Assembly: GCA_013297755.1 (NCBI GenBank)
Contig: JAAFIH010000018.1
Coordinates: 27,180 to 91,179 of the forward strand
Source: Cytophagales bacterium
GTDB lineage: Bacteria; Bacteroidota; Bacteroidia; Cytophagales; UBA9547
Length of the DNA: 64,000 nucleotides
Direction of reading: 5' to 3'
Shown: positions 27,165 through 36,558 of the stretch, piece by piece
Numbering within the stretch: position 1 is the stretch's first letter
Layout of the letters: every line of letters begins with the position of its first letter
Translations under genes and position numbers: made by a program
Notes under the pieces: model-generated
The model's database searches: none
Told to the model about the DNA's origin: nothing
What the model saw: only the letters and a program-made list of their open reading frames with translations

Positions 27165-29000
27165 ATGATAAAAATAGGTGGAGCAGCACTTAATCAAACT
27201 CCAATTGCTTGGGAGCATAATAAGCAAAACATCATTTATGCTATCGAATATGCACGTATGAATGGCGTAGAATTGTTATGCTTGCCCGAAATGTGTATCT
27301 CTGGATATGGTTGTGAGGATTTATTTTTGAGCCAATGGATTTATGATACATCTTTGATAAAACTTACTGAATTACTGCCATATACTTACGACATAGCTGT
27401 ATGTATTGGTTTACCAATTTTTTACAAAGGCACTCGATACAATGGTTCATGTTTGATACAAAATCATAAGATCTTAGGCATATATATAAAACAACATTTG
27501 GCCAATGATGGCATTTTTTATGAAAATAGATGGTTTGAGCCTTGGCCATTTCCCCAAAAAACTGATGTAATTTTTATTGATAAACTTCAATTAAATATTC
27601 CTATTGGAGACATAGTTTTTGAACTCAAATTTAATGACACTAAAACATATAAAATAGCATTTGAGATTTGTGAAGATGCCTGGAAAGGCGACCAACGCCC
27701 TGCACACGCACACTTAAAACGAAATGTAGATATTATTTTAAATCCCAGTGCTAGCAATTTTGAATTTGGCAAATCTACCCGCAGGCATCAATTAGTGGTA
27801 CAATCATCTAGCCAGTTTAGCTGTTGCTATGTATATGCGAATTTGCTTGGAAATGAATCAGGAAAAATAATTTTTGATGGAGAAATTTTAATAGCCCAAA
27901 AAGGAAAATTATTACGAAACAATACTCTACTTTCTTTTCAAGATTTCAATGTTATTTGGACCGATGTAGATATAGAAAATACCGAAAAGTCTATCACATA
28001 TTTTAATAATTATGACTACAAAAGTCAAGAAATAGCCTTTAGAGATGCTGTTTCGTTGGCCTTGTTTGATTATATGCGAAAAAGCAAATCACAAGGTTTT
28101 GTGTTGTCGCTAAGTGGCGGAGCCGATTCTTGCTGCTGTGCTGTATTAGTAGCCGAAATGATAAAAAGAGCAAAACTAGAACTTAGCGAAACTTACTTTT
28201 TATCTAAGTCAGGGTTGAAAGAAAATATAAACATTCTTACCTGTGCATATCAAGGCACTACTAATTCATCGGAAGCTACTTTTGTATCGGCCAAGAATCT
28301 AGCCAATAGTATTGATGCTACCTTTTATCATTGGAATATTGATACAGAAGTAGAAACTTATACCCAAAAAATAGAAAATGTAATCAACCGAAAACTTACT
28401 TGGACACAAGACGATTTGGCTTTACAAAACATCCAAGCACGCACACGAAGCCCTATCATTTGGATGCTTGCTAATACACTGAATGCACTTTTGATTACAA
28501 CTTCCAATCGCTCAGAGGGCGATGTAGGCTACTGCACTATGGATGGCGACACCTCTGGCAGCATAGCTCCCATTGCAGGTGTAGATAAGTTTTTTGTTAA
28601 AAAATGGCTTATCTGGGCTCAGCAAGAGCTTGGTTATGAAGCCTTGCAGTTTGTCAATGATATGCAACCCACGGCCGAATTGCGACCCTTGGAATCGCAC
28701 CAGACCGATGAAAAAGATTTAATGCCTTATTTTATATTGAATGAAATAGAAAAACTAGCAATAAGAGAATGGAAATCTCCTAAAGAAGTACTAGAAATAT
28801 TAAAACAAAAAAACTTAGAATCTTACGATTTGTTAAAGCAACATATCAAAACTTTTTATCGGATGTGGGCCCGCAGCCAATGGAAACGTGAGCGATATGC
28901 TCCATCTTTTCATATTGATGTTCATAATATAGATCCACGAAGCTGGTGTCGTTTTCCTATATTGAGTGGCGGATTTGACGAAGAGTTAAGTAAGTTTTAA
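27165..29000 (+). CDS. nadE: Glutamine-dependent NAD+ synthetase
   Basis: Last step of NAD+ synthesis: amidation of nicotinic acid adenine dinucleotide with ammonia channelled from glutamine. 611 residues in two domains. The N-terminal nitrilase-type amidase has Glu42 (LLCLPEMCISGYG), Lys in YIKQHLANDG and Cys in FEICEDAW. The C-terminal ATP-pyrophosphatase domain has the P-loop LSLSGGADSCCC (about 310) and NIQARTRSPIIWMLAN, SNRSEGDVGY. All catalytic residues are present. It converges on the DUF2851 gene with a 3-bp gap. Beyond that gene lies another NAD-pathway gene. Confidence 0.95.
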   Translation: MIKIGGAALNQTPIAWEHNKQNIIYAIEYARMNGVELLCLPEMCISGYGCEDLFLSQWIYDTSLIKLTELLPYTYDIAVCIGLPIFYKGTRYNGSCLIQNHKILGIYIKQHLANDGIFYENRWFEPWPFPQKTDVIFIDKLQLNIPIGDIVFELKFNDTKTYKIAFEICEDAWKGDQRPAHAHLKRNVDIILNPSASNFEFGKSTRRHQLVVQSSSQFSCCYVYANLLGNESGKIIFDGEILIAQKGKLLRNNTLLSFQDFNVIWTDVDIENTEKSITYFNNYDYKSQEIAFRDAVSLALFDYMRKSKSQGFVLSLSGGADSCCCAVLVAEMIKRAKLELSETYFLSKSGLKENINILTCAYQGTTNSSEATFVSAKNLANSIDATFYHWNIDTEVETYTQKIENVINRKLTWTQDDLALQNIQARTRSPIIWMLANTLNALLITTSNRSEGDVGYCTMDGDTSGSIAPIAGVDKFFVKKWLIWAQQELGYEALQFVNDMQPTAELRPLESHQTDEKDLMPYFILNEIEKLAIREWKSPKEVLEILKQKNLESYDLLKQHIKTFYRMWARSQWKRERYAPSFHIDVHNIDPRSWCRFPILSGGFDEELSKF

Positions 29001-29003
29001 TAT

Positions 29004-30275
29004 TTAATTTCGCTTTAAAATCTCATTTCCAATACCACATTCTAAGCATTTTTTTTGAGTACAAAAATTGGTGTATAATTCTATTTGAGACTGCGAATCA
29101 TACGCATTTTTGGCTTTATAGTCTAAATCTAGCCATTTACGATTGATATAATTATTCTCAGGTGGCAATGTTTCTAATAATTGTATGGCATCAGTAATAT
29201 ATTCTTGTTCGTCTTTCCAAATACCATAACCAGATTTTATCTGACAAACAGTATTAATGATTACATTTTCGATAGATTGACCGCCTATACTCGAAATTTT
29301 TGTTTTAGATAATTTATCGAAATTATAGTGATTTTGCCAATATGGATGTGGTTTTATATCCAGATTTTGTTTTAGATCTGATACAGATTTACAATCTAAA
29401 AATGGCTGGAGTAGCGATGACATATTTTGAAGAATGGCTGCTATTTGAGCTATTTTTATGGTAGGAAAATTAGGTGGCCTTAGTCTAAAAAATTTCCATT
29501 CATGTATGCTCAAAATTGTATTTAATTGATATTTTGATTTCAAAAAATCAAACTGATGGGTAAGTTCTTGGTGATATAAATCCAAAGGATTTTCAGATAA
29601 AAATCCACCAACACCATATAGTAAAGATTCTATCAAAATACGATTATCTGTATGTTTTTGAACGAGTTTGTAAGGCAATAATTCGGCAAGTCTGCCAAAA
29701 GCTGGAGCGTTGGTTTTGAACCCAAAATTGGTAAGCAATACATGATAACATGTTTGTTCCCAATCAAAATTTGATTTTTGAAAAATATCTAGTATTATGT
29801 TTGCTTTGCGTTCGAGCCTTTGCGTAAGTACTCTGTCATACATAAATATCTTAGAAATATTACTTATACTTTGCCATTGACTGGCACAAGCTATGTCATC
29901 GTTTGTGTCTAATAATTTGTTACAAATCTCTAAAATAGTACTATCAACATAGTTTTTAAGTTCTAAAGTTGGGATTGAAGTATTGTTTTGATAATTGATT
30001 TGGGTATCATTTTCATAGACAACGTGCAAAATAACATTTTCGTAATCTTGAGCGTGGCCATGTTTGAGCCAATCTGAAGCCAAAACATGAATTTCTACAT
30101 GACCAGCCCAGGCTATATCTTCGATTTTAATTTTAGCTTCAGAAAAATCTGGTCCTTGATGGGTGTTTTTATTTCCAAATGCAAAGATTTCTAGTTTTCT
30201 GCCATCAGTAGTAGTAAGATTTTGAGTATTAAAATGTCCAAATTGCCATATATAGTGTAGAATATTTTCTTTCAT
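29004..30275 (-). CDS. DUF2851 family protein
   Basis: 423-residue cytosolic protein of a Bacteroidota-specific uncharacterised family. The conserved beginning is LHYIWQFGHFNTQNLTTTDG, followed by GPDFSEAKIKI, WAGHVEIHVLASDWLKHGH and VILHVVYEND, the last three reminiscent of a nuclease-like or metal-binding core but without an assigned activity. The C-terminus holds two Cys-containing turns (FCTQKKCLECGIG) that could bind a metal. It lies 10 bp downstream of the 3-hydroxyanthranilate dioxygenase gene on the same strand and is probably co-transcribed. Confidence 0.82.
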   Translation of the reverse strand: MKENILHYIWQFGHFNTQNLTTTDGRKLEIFAFGNKNTHQGPDFSEAKIKIEDIAWAGHVEIHVLASDWLKHGHAQDYENVILHVVYENDTQINYQNNTSIPTLELKNYVDSTILEICNKLLDTNDDIACASQWQSISNISKIFMYDRVLTQRLERKANIILDIFQKSNFDWEQTCYHVLLTNFGFKTNAPAFGRLAELLPYKLVQKHTDNRILIESLLYGVGGFLSENPLDLYHQELTHQFDFLKSKYQLNTILSIHEWKFFRLRPPNFPTIKIAQIAAILQNMSSLLQPFLDCKSVSDLKQNLDIKPHPYWQNHYNFDKLSKTKISSIGGQSIENVIINTVCQIKSGYGIWKDEQEYITDAIQLLETLPPENNYINRKWLDLDYKAKNAYDSQSQIELYTNFCTQKKCLECGIGNEILKRN

Positions 30276-30285
30276 ATTTCAAAAT

Positions 30286-30801
30286 TCAGGGTTTTGTCAT
30301 AATAGTTCCACATTTCTTACAAGTACAAAGTTGATTATTATTGTAAAATGCAGCAGTTATGGTTGGTAATTGAGCCACAATATCACTTACAGGAGCAAAA
30401 ACTTCATGTAATTTTTGATTACAATTTTCACAAAACCACATAAAACCATCCAACTCTTCAGTTGTTCTATATCGTTCTACAACTAATCCTATAGTATTTG
30501 CTTTTCTTACTGGGCAGTGAGGCGTTTTAGGAGGCAAAAGAAACATATCGCCTTCACAAATAGTAATATTTCTTATTTTATCGTTTTCAATAATTCTCAA
30601 TGTAATATCACCTTCTATTTGATAAAAAATCTCTTCGCTTTCGTTGTAATGAAAGTCTTTTCGTGCATTGGGGCCACCAACTACCATCACTATGAAATCT
30701 GAATTATTTTTATAGATAACTTGGTTTGAGATAGGAGGTTTTAGCAATTCTCTATTTTCATTAATCCACTTTTGTAAATGAATAGGCTCAGAAATTGGCA
30801 T
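30286..30801 (-). CDS. nbaC: 3-hydroxyanthranilate 3,4-dioxygenase
   Basis: Opens the ring of 3-hydroxyanthranilate to give the precursor of quinolinate, in the kynurenine route from tryptophan to NAD+. 171 residues, a cupin with the iron-binding motif FHYNESEEIFYQ (His, Glu) and TPHCPVR (His). The C-terminal CENCNQK and CTCKKCG pairs form the second, rubredoxin-like iron site of the bacterial enzyme. Substrate arginines in NARKDFH and VVERYR are in place. It lies near nadE, so two NAD-synthesis genes cluster here; other kynurenine genes are not in the window. Confidence 0.92.
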   Translation of the reverse strand: MPISEPIHLQKWINENRELLKPPISNQVIYKNNSDFIVMVVGGPNARKDFHYNESEEIFYQIEGDITLRIIENDKIRNITICEGDMFLLPPKTPHCPVRKANTIGLVVERYRTTEELDGFMWFCENCNQKLHEVFAPVSDIVAQLPTITAAFYNNNQLCTCKKCGTIMTKP

Positions 30802-30898
30802 TTTTTTTTATTTTTTGCTAATTTAGTAAAAAAGATTTTTATTTATAAAATCTATTAATACCTTTAATAAAATTAAATATAACAACACTACAATAAAT

Positions 30899-31630
30899 AT
30901 GAATAATTGGTTTTCTGAAAAGCGTTTCGAGCGATTTGAACGTGTTATTCACGTTCTTATTTTTTTAAATTTAATTGCATTTGCTTTAGAATCAATTCAA
31001 TATTTTAAAGAATATATTTTTTATTTTCAAATTTTTGAGAATTTATCAATACTTGTTTTTTTAATTGAATATGGCCTCAGGGTTTATAGAGCCTACCTCA
31101 ATGGAAGTCCGTGGAAATACGTATTTTCTTTGATGGGAATAATAGATTTGATTTCGATAGTTCCTGCTTTTCTTACTATTTCTACTGGTCTTGATTTAAG
31201 ATTTGCAAAAATGTTACGATTTTTTCAAATTTTTAGAATTTTCAAACTTTATAGATACTCCGAACATTTACAAACCATCATAGAAGTAATATCTCGCAAA
31301 AAAGATGATTTAATTGCCACCATGTTTGCTATAATGCTTGTGGTTGTATTTTGTGCTTGCATTACCTATTACTTAGAAAAAGATATTCAACCAGATCGTT
31401 TTTCTGATATGTTTCAAGCCATATACTGGGCCATCGAAACTTTAACAACAACTGGCTATGGTGATATTTATCCCAAATCTATTGGAGGCAAAATAGTGGC
31501 TTCTGTATTGGCTGTCATTGGTATAGGGCTGGTGGCCATACCAGCGGCTATATTGAGTGCAGGATTTGTAGAAATACAAGACGAAAAAGCTAGAATCAAA
31601 GGCAGGAAAAAATTTCAATCTGAAGGATAA
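30899..31630 (+). CDS. Voltage-gated-type potassium channel
   Basis: 243 residues with six predicted membrane helices. The S4-like helix carries spaced basic residues (RFAKMLRFFQIFRIFKLYRY), and the pore has the potassium selectivity filter TTTGYGD (residues 183-189) followed by a final helix rich in small residues. It would conduct K+ across the inner membrane, with a short cytoplasmic tail and no RCK domain. Its last 12 codons (31594-31630) are part of a 949-bp block duplicated downstream, which carries the promoter of the next gene. Confidence 0.88.
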   Translation: MNNWFSEKRFERFERVIHVLIFLNLIAFALESIQYFKEYIFYFQIFENLSILVFLIEYGLRVYRAYLNGSPWKYVFSLMGIIDLISIVPAFLTISTGLDLRFAKMLRFFQIFRIFKLYRYSEHLQTIIEVISRKKDDLIATMFAIMLVVVFCACITYYLEKDIQPDRFSDMFQAIYWAIETLTTTGYGDIYPKSIGGKIVASVLAVIGIGLVAIPAAILSAGFVEIQDEKARIKGRKKFQSEG

Positions 31631-31644
31631 TTATTGTATATTTG
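31613..31644 (+). promoter_or_regulatory. Promoter of first Rpn gene
   Basis: A -7 box TAtaTTTG (31637-31644) and a -33-like TTTC (31613-31616) 20 nt before it, the Bacteroidota arrangement. The -7 box ends 7 bp before the ATG at 31652, so the mRNA would be leaderless or nearly so. The same promoter is repeated at 32568-32599 before the second copy. Confidence 0.6.
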
Positions 31645-31651
31645 CAAAAAT

Positions 31652-32503
31652 ATGAAATACTTAGACCCCAAAAACGATCTAGTTTTTAAACGCATTTTTG
31701 GCGAACATCCACGCATTTTGAAAAGTTTTTTAAATGCAGTTTTGCCTTTGGCTGATGACGAAAAAATTGATTCTATTGAATATCTAACTCCAGAGCAAAT
31801 ACCAGAACTTACTATTCTTAAAAATTCTATTGTAGATGTAAAATGTGTAGATACAAAAGGCCGAATTTTTATTGTAGAAATGCAAATGAATTGGTCTTCT
31901 GCGTTTCAGCAAAGAGTACTTTTTAATGTAAGCAAGGCTTATGTGCGTCAGTTAGAAAAAAGGCAAAACTATGATTTATTACATCCAGTGTATGGATTAA
32001 GCATTTTGGACGATGTTTTTGAGAAAAATTCAATCGACTTTTATCATCATTACAAAATTGTAAATATAGAAAACACTACAAAAACTATTGATGGACTACA
32101 ACTGGTTTTTGTGGAATTACCAAAATTATTTAAAACTGAAAAATACAAAGATAAATTACTTATTTTATGGCTTAGATTTCTGAACGAAGTTGATGAAAAA
32201 ACAACAACTTTGGATAGTGAATTTCTTAGTATTCCAGAAATAAAAGAAGCTGCCGAAATTTCAGAAGTACAAGCCTATACACCAGACCAATTAGAATGGT
32301 ATGACAAATTTTGGGATGGTGTAAGAGTTGAAAAAACATTTATAAGTCAATCTTTGAAATCGGGGTACGAAAGTGGTGTTGAAAAAGGAATCGAAATGGG
32401 GATTGAAAAAGGAATTGAAAAAGGTTTGATTATAGCTTTGCAAAAACTAATTGAAAGTGGAATTTCGGAAGCTGAAGCCAAAAAAATATTACATATACAT
32501 TGA
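31652..32503 (+). CDS. Rpn family recombination-promoting nuclease, copy A
   Basis: 283 residues of the Rpn/PD-(D/E)XK transposase-related family. The N-terminal nuclease domain starts [20 protein letters not shown] and has the core [20 protein letters not shown], in which the Asp and the Glu of VEMQ fit the D...ExQ catalytic pattern. The C-terminal tail is a [17 protein letters not shown] repeat. Rpn proteins in E. coli are DNA endonucleases that stimulate RecA-independent recombination; some are toxin-like. The TTG start at 31634 overlaps the promoter, so the ATG at 31652 is chosen. The protein is identical to copy B. Confidence 0.85.
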   Translation: MKYLDPKNDLVFKRIFGEHPRILKSFLNAVLPLADDEKIDSIEYLTPEQIPELTILKNSIVDVKCVDTKGRIFIVEMQMNWSSAFQQRVLFNVSKAYVRQLEKRQNYDLLHPVYGLSILDDVFEKNSIDFYHHYKIVNIENTTKTIDGLQLVFVELPKLFKTEKYKDKLLILWLRFLNEVDEKTTTLDSEFLSIPEIKEAAEISEVQAYTPDQLEWYDKFWDGVRVEKTFISQSLKSGYESGVEKGIEMGIEKGIEKGLIIALQKLIESGISEAEAKKILHIH

Positions 32504-32567
32504 TACGAGAAGATTATTTAAAAGGTAGCAACGAGGGAAGTATTTAAAAATCAAAGGCAGGAAAAAA

Positions 32568-32599
32568 TTTCAATCTGAAGGATAATTATTGTATATTTG
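32568..32599 (+). promoter_or_regulatory. Promoter of second Rpn gene
   Basis: Duplicate of the promoter at 31613-31644: TTTC at 32568-32571 and TAtaTTTG at 32592-32599, 7 bp before the ATG at 32607. Because ruvB overlaps the end of this Rpn gene, this promoter probably also drives ruvB. Confidence 0.55.
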
Positions 32600-32606
32600 C
32601 AAAAAT

Positions 32607-33458
32607 ATGAAATATTTAGACCCCAAAAACGATCTAGTTTTTAAACGCATTTTTGGCGAACATCCACGCATTTTGAAAAGTTTTTTAAATGCAGTTTTGC
32701 CTTTGGCAGATGACGAAAAAATTGATTCTATTGAATATTTAACTCCAGAGCAAATACCAGAACTTACTATCCTAAAAAACTCTATTGTAGATGTAAAATG
32801 TGTGGATACCAAAGGCCGAATTTTTATTGTAGAAATGCAAATGAATTGGTCTTCTGCGTTTCAGCAAAGAGTACTTTTTAATGTAAGCAAGGCTTACGTG
32901 CGTCAGTTAGAAAAAAGGCAAAACTACGATTTATTACATCCTGTATATGGATTAAGCATTTTAGACGATGTTTTTGAGAAAAATTCAATCGACTTTTATC
33001 ATCATTACAAAATTGTAAATATTGAAAACACTACAAAAACTATTGATGGACTACAACTGGTTTTTGTGGAATTACCAAAATTATTTAAAACTGAAAAATA
33101 CAAAGATAAATTACTTATTTTATGGCTTAGATTTCTGAACGAAGTTGATGAAAAAACAACAACTTTGGATAGTGAATTTCTTAGTATTCCAGAAATAAAA
33201 GAAGCTGCCGAAATTTCAGAAGTACAAGCCTATACACCAGACCAATTAGAATGGTATGACAAATTTTGGGATGGTGTAAGAGTTGAAAAAACATTTATAA
33301 GTCAATCTTTGAAATCGGGGTACGAAAGTGGTGTTGAAAAAGGAATCGAAATGGGGATTGAAAAAGGAATTGAAAAAGGTTTGATTATAGCTTTGCAAAA
33401 ACTAATTGAAAGTGGAATTTCGGAAGCTGAAGCCAAAAAAATATTACATATACATTGA
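32607..33458 (+). CDS. Rpn family recombination-promoting nuclease, copy B
   Basis: Identical in protein sequence to copy A (283 residues) although 14 codons differ silently, which points to purifying selection or to partial gene conversion of the 3' half. Domains are as in copy A: N-terminal PD-(D/E)XK-like nuclease and a glycine/glutamate/lysine repeat tail. Its TGA stop overlaps the TTG start of ruvB by four bases, so ruvB translation is likely coupled to it. Confidence 0.85.
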   Translation: MKYLDPKNDLVFKRIFGEHPRILKSFLNAVLPLADDEKIDSIEYLTPEQIPELTILKNSIVDVKCVDTKGRIFIVEMQMNWSSAFQQRVLFNVSKAYVRQLEKRQNYDLLHPVYGLSILDDVFEKNSIDFYHHYKIVNIENTTKTIDGLQLVFVELPKLFKTEKYKDKLLILWLRFLNEVDEKTTTLDSEFLSIPEIKEAAEISEVQAYTPDQLEWYDKFWDGVRVEKTFISQSLKSGYESGVEKGIEMGIEKGIEKGLIIALQKLIESGISEAEAKKILHIH

Positions 33459-34486
33459 TACGAGAAGATTATTTAAAAGGTAGCAACGAGGGAAGTACTC
33501 AAACGGATAAAGACATTGAAAGAGCTTTGAGGCCTCTTAGTTTTGATGATTTTACTGGTCAGGAAAAAATTTTAGAGAATCTCAAAATTTTTGTAGGTGC
33601 TGCAAAGCTTCGTGCTGAGCCACTAGATCATGTATTGTTGCATGGGCCGCCTGGTCTTGGCAAAACTACTTTATCCAATATTATTGCTAATGAATTGGGT
33701 TCGGAAATCAAAATTACATCTGGCCCAGTATTGGAAAAGCCAGGAGATTTAGCAGGATTGCTTACCAATCTTAATAAGCATGATGTACTTTTTATAGACG
33801 AAATTCATAGATTAAACCCAGTAGTAGAAGAGTATTTGTATTCGGCCATGGAGGATTATCGCATAGATATCATGCTAGATACTGGCCCTAATGCACGCTC
33901 AATTCAATTGACATTAAATCCATTTACGCTTATAGGTGCTACTACTCGTGCAGGTATGCTAACCTCGCCACTTAGAGCTAGGTTTGGTATCAATGCTAGA
34001 TTAGAGTATTATGATTCTAAACTTTTAACCTCCATTGTTAAACGATCGGCTGCCTTGTTGAAAACCCCCATAGACGAAAATGGTGCTTTTGAGATTGCTC
34101 GCAGAAGTCGGGGTACGCCACGTATTGCCAATAATTTGCTTCGTAGAACAAGAGATTTTGCTCAAATCAAAGGTACAGGTACTGTTACAATCGAGATTGC
34201 TCAAATGGCTTTGGATGCCCTCAATGTAGACCTCAATGGCCTCGATGAGATGGATAATCGCATACTTTCTACTATCATTGATAAATTTAAAGGTGGCCCT
34301 GTTGGGCTCACAACTATTGCTACTGCCGTGGGAGACGAGGCCGAAACCATTGAAGAAGTTTATGAGCCATTTCTGATACAAGAAGGCTACATCAAACGAA
34401 CATCAAGGGGGCGAGAGGCCACTGAATTAGCTTACAAACATCTCAAAAAAGTACCACCAGTTACTGTTGGTAAGTTATTTGAGTAA
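33455..34486 (+). CDS. ruvB: Holliday junction branch-migration ATPase RuvB
   Basis: Hexameric AAA+ motor that drives Holliday-junction branch migration with RuvA. 343 residues. Walker [12 protein letters not shown] (about 62), Walker B LFIDEIH, sensor 1 [10 protein letters not shown], and the C-terminal winged helix [16 protein letters not shown] are all intact. The start is odd: the usual family beginning MREDYL reads here as TTG-ATA-CGA, so either the overlapping TTG at 33455 or the rare ATA codon is used. The TTG is chosen. The gene overlaps the Rpn gene by 4 bp; a 15-codon copy of its beginning is left in the upstream duplicate. Confidence 0.95.
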   Translation: MIREDYLKGSNEGSTQTDKDIERALRPLSFDDFTGQEKILENLKIFVGAAKLRAEPLDHVLLHGPPGLGKTTLSNIIANELGSEIKITSGPVLEKPGDLAGLLTNLNKHDVLFIDEIHRLNPVVEEYLYSAMEDYRIDIMLDTGPNARSIQLTLNPFTLIGATTRAGMLTSPLRARFGINARLEYYDSKLLTSIVKRSAALLKTPIDENGAFEIARRSRGTPRIANNLLRRTRDFAQIKGTGTVTIEIAQMALDALNVDLNGLDEMDNRILSTIIDKFKGGPVGLTTIATAVGDEAETIEEVYEPFLIQEGYIKRTSRGREATELAYKHLKKVPPVTVGKLFE

Positions 34487-34558
34487 AATTTCAGATTTTT
34501 TTTTTAATGTTTTTGAAATTTTATATTAGTTTTAAATTTTGATATTACATAAATCTTA

Positions 34559-35389
34559 ATGATTCACAACAAAACATATAATGATGTAATTTTTGAATTT
34601 AGAAACAAAACTTTTGGTGCTTATCAATTACGATTGCTACATAATACACACACAAATCGTGCTTTGATTGCTACCTTAATCTTTGCTTTTAGTTTTAGTA
34701 TGGCATTATTTTATTATATAAATTTTATTCAAAATCCACCAATTATATATGAATCAATAGATTATAGAAGTATAATATACGATGCTGATGAAGTTTTCAT
34801 ACCTAACATAAAACAAGATTTACCTCCCAAAAAAGCCGAGGCATCAAAGTCTAATAAAGAAAATTTACCACCAACTTTAGTCCAAGATACAAAACCAATT
34901 ACAAAGCCAGAGTCAGAAATTAAAAACGATACAAAAACCAAAGAAAATAACCAAATTACTCAAAATACAAGTCTTGGAGTTGGGATTTCAAATACAGGAG
35001 GTGAGTCTAAAGAAACAAACAATTTGCCAAGCATTTCTAATGACACCACTGGCTCTGCTTTGTATACCAACGAAATATTCATTAAAGTAGACCAAGGTGC
35101 AGAGTTTGCAGGTGGCAAAGAAGCTTTTGCAACTTATTTGAAAAAAAATATTATCTATCCCACTTATGCACTTGAAAACAAAGTCAATGGAATAGTTTTT
35201 GTACATATTGTAGTCAATAGAGATGGTACACTACAAGATTTTAGATTATATAAAGGAATTGAAAAATCATGCAATGATGAAGTAATGAGAGTAGCCAAAG
35301 CTATGCCTAATTGGATACCAGCTCGAAAAAACGGAATTTCTGTCAGACAAAGATTAATTATTCCTATTAATTTTAATGCAACACAATAG
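34559..35389 (+). CDS. tonB: TonB family energy transducer
   Basis: 276 residues. The Bacteroidota-type N-terminus (FEFRNKTFGAYQLRLL) precedes one membrane helix at about 36-56, then a Pro/Lys/Glu/Asn-rich periplasmic linker (about 85-165) and a C-terminal TonB domain (about 190-276) with YPTYALENKVNGIVFVHIVV and the closing QRLIIPINF. It passes proton-motive-force energy from ExbB/ExbD to outer-membrane receptors such as the FecA-like one in this window. No exbBD genes are adjacent. Confidence 0.87.
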   Translation: MIHNKTYNDVIFEFRNKTFGAYQLRLLHNTHTNRALIATLIFAFSFSMALFYYINFIQNPPIIYESIDYRSIIYDADEVFIPNIKQDLPPKKAEASKSNKENLPPTLVQDTKPITKPESEIKNDTKTKENNQITQNTSLGVGISNTGGESKETNNLPSISNDTTGSALYTNEIFIKVDQGAEFAGGKEAFATYLKKNIIYPTYALENKVNGIVFVHIVVNRDGTLQDFRLYKGIEKSCNDEVMRVAKAMPNWIPARKNGISVRQRLIIPINFNATQ

Positions 35390-35677
35390 AAAAATGGAGA
35401 TTTTTACAACTTTAATTCTGTAGAACCAGCTTACTTTCCGATAATCCAATGTTTTGAGCAAAATAGTGTTTTGGCGTAAGCTTTTTACCAAACAAAAATA
35501 ATAAAATATAGATTTTTATTTTTTTTCTAAAAAATATGATGTCAAGTTTTTTATCTAATTTAGAGTTTTTATTTTGGTAATGTTTATAAATAAATATAAC
35601 TGAAATAATTTGTTACACAAAAAAAAACTAATTTTGCACATAACGACCTAAATATAACCAACATTTAGATAAGCACT

Positions 35678-36556
35678 ATGGCTTTAGAAGGCAAACAACC
35701 ACCCATGTGGTACTCAGTTGTATTTGATTTTTGGGGAACACGCACCCTGCGAAAGCTTTTATATAGTGTAATAGCCGTTGGATGCTACACTGCCATCATT
35801 GATTATTTAGAAAACTATGTTCTTCATGTTGATTTTAAGCCTCCTACAACTATTTTTTCGTTGATGGGTACAGTTTTGGGCTTACTTTTGGTATTTAGAA
35901 CCAATACAGCCTATGACAGATGGTGGTCGGGCAGGATATTACTAAGCACATTATCAAATAATTGCAAAAATTTTGCAATAAAATTAAACTCATTCTTACC
36001 AGAAACCGATAAAATAAATCGTAAATTTTTTGCAGTAATGATGGCCAACCATGCTTACAGCATGAAAGAAAATCTTAGAGATGGCGTAAAATGGGATGAA
36101 TTGCAAGAAATGGAAGAAGGCATAGAAGACAGATTATACAAATGTTACCATATCCCTAACGAAATTATTGCTATCGTAAACGAAAGAATAATTGAATTAT
36201 ATAATGCCAAAAAAATTACTGATCCTCAATTAATAGAACTCAACAAACACACAGACATAGCCACCGATACTGTGGGTAGTTGTGAGCGCATACGCACATC
36301 CCCAGTGCCATTTTCTTACAATGTGCATCTCAAAAAATTTATACTATTTTTTACCCTTGTGCTTCCTTTTGGGTTTATACACGATCTCAATTTATGGTCT
36401 ATATTGATTGTAATGCTCATTTTTTATGCTTTGGCAGGGTTAGATGCCATTGGAGAAGAAATAGAAGACCCTTTTGGGCAAGATGAAAACGATTTACCGA
36501 TTGATAAAATTTGTAAATCCATCAAAAACAGTTTAAATGCACTCTTAAAAGTATAA
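35678..36556 (+). CDS. Bestrophin-family membrane channel, paralogue 1
   Basis: 292 residues of the bestrophin/UPF0187 family, pentameric anion (or cation) channels. Diagnostic segments are LLVFRTNTAYDRWWSGR (about 70), CERIRTSPVPFSY (about 207), and the C-terminal DAIGEEIEDPFGQDENDLPID, which corresponds to the calcium-clasp region of the family. Four membrane helices are predicted. The paralogue follows after 2 bp, so the two are one operon and may form hetero- or homo-oligomers. Confidence 0.86.
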   Translation: MALEGKQPPMWYSVVFDFWGTRTLRKLLYSVIAVGCYTAIIDYLENYVLHVDFKPPTTIFSLMGTVLGLLLVFRTNTAYDRWWSGRILLSTLSNNCKNFAIKLNSFLPETDKINRKFFAVMMANHAYSMKENLRDGVKWDELQEMEEGIEDRLYKCYHIPNEIIAIVNERIIELYNAKKITDPQLIELNKHTDIATDTVGSCERIRTSPVPFSYNVHLKKFILFFTLVLPFGFIHDLNLWSILIVMLIFYALAGLDAIGEEIEDPFGQDENDLPIDKICKSIKNSLNALLKV

Positions 36557-36558
36557 GA

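Larger units (their letters stand above)
31594..32542 (+). repeat. 949-bp tandem duplication, first copy
   Basis: Runs from the end of the K+ channel gene through a whole Rpn-type gene into a copy of the first codons of ruvB. The second copy is 955 bp further on, separated by the 6-bp TTTAAA. The two copies differ at 14 positions, all between about 31660 and 32065 and all synonymous; the other ends and the 3' half of the gene are identical. Confidence 0.97.
32549..33497 (+). repeat. 949-bp tandem duplication, second copy
   Basis: Second copy of the block at 31594-32542. Its left end holds a dead copy of the last 12 K+ channel codons; its right end runs into the intact ruvB gene, while in the first copy the ruvB start reads only 15 codons to a stop. 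This shows the direction in which the duplication grew. Confidence 0.97.

Noticed and set aside
31634..31651. TTG start of the Rpn gene six codons upstream
   Set aside because: It overlaps the -7 promoter box, so it would not be in the transcript; the same holds for the copy at 32589.
31594..33497. Rpn block as an insertion sequence
   Set aside because: Ends show no terminal inverted repeats and no target duplication beyond the 6-bp TTTAAA between copies; it includes pieces of both neighbouring genes, as tandem duplication predicts.
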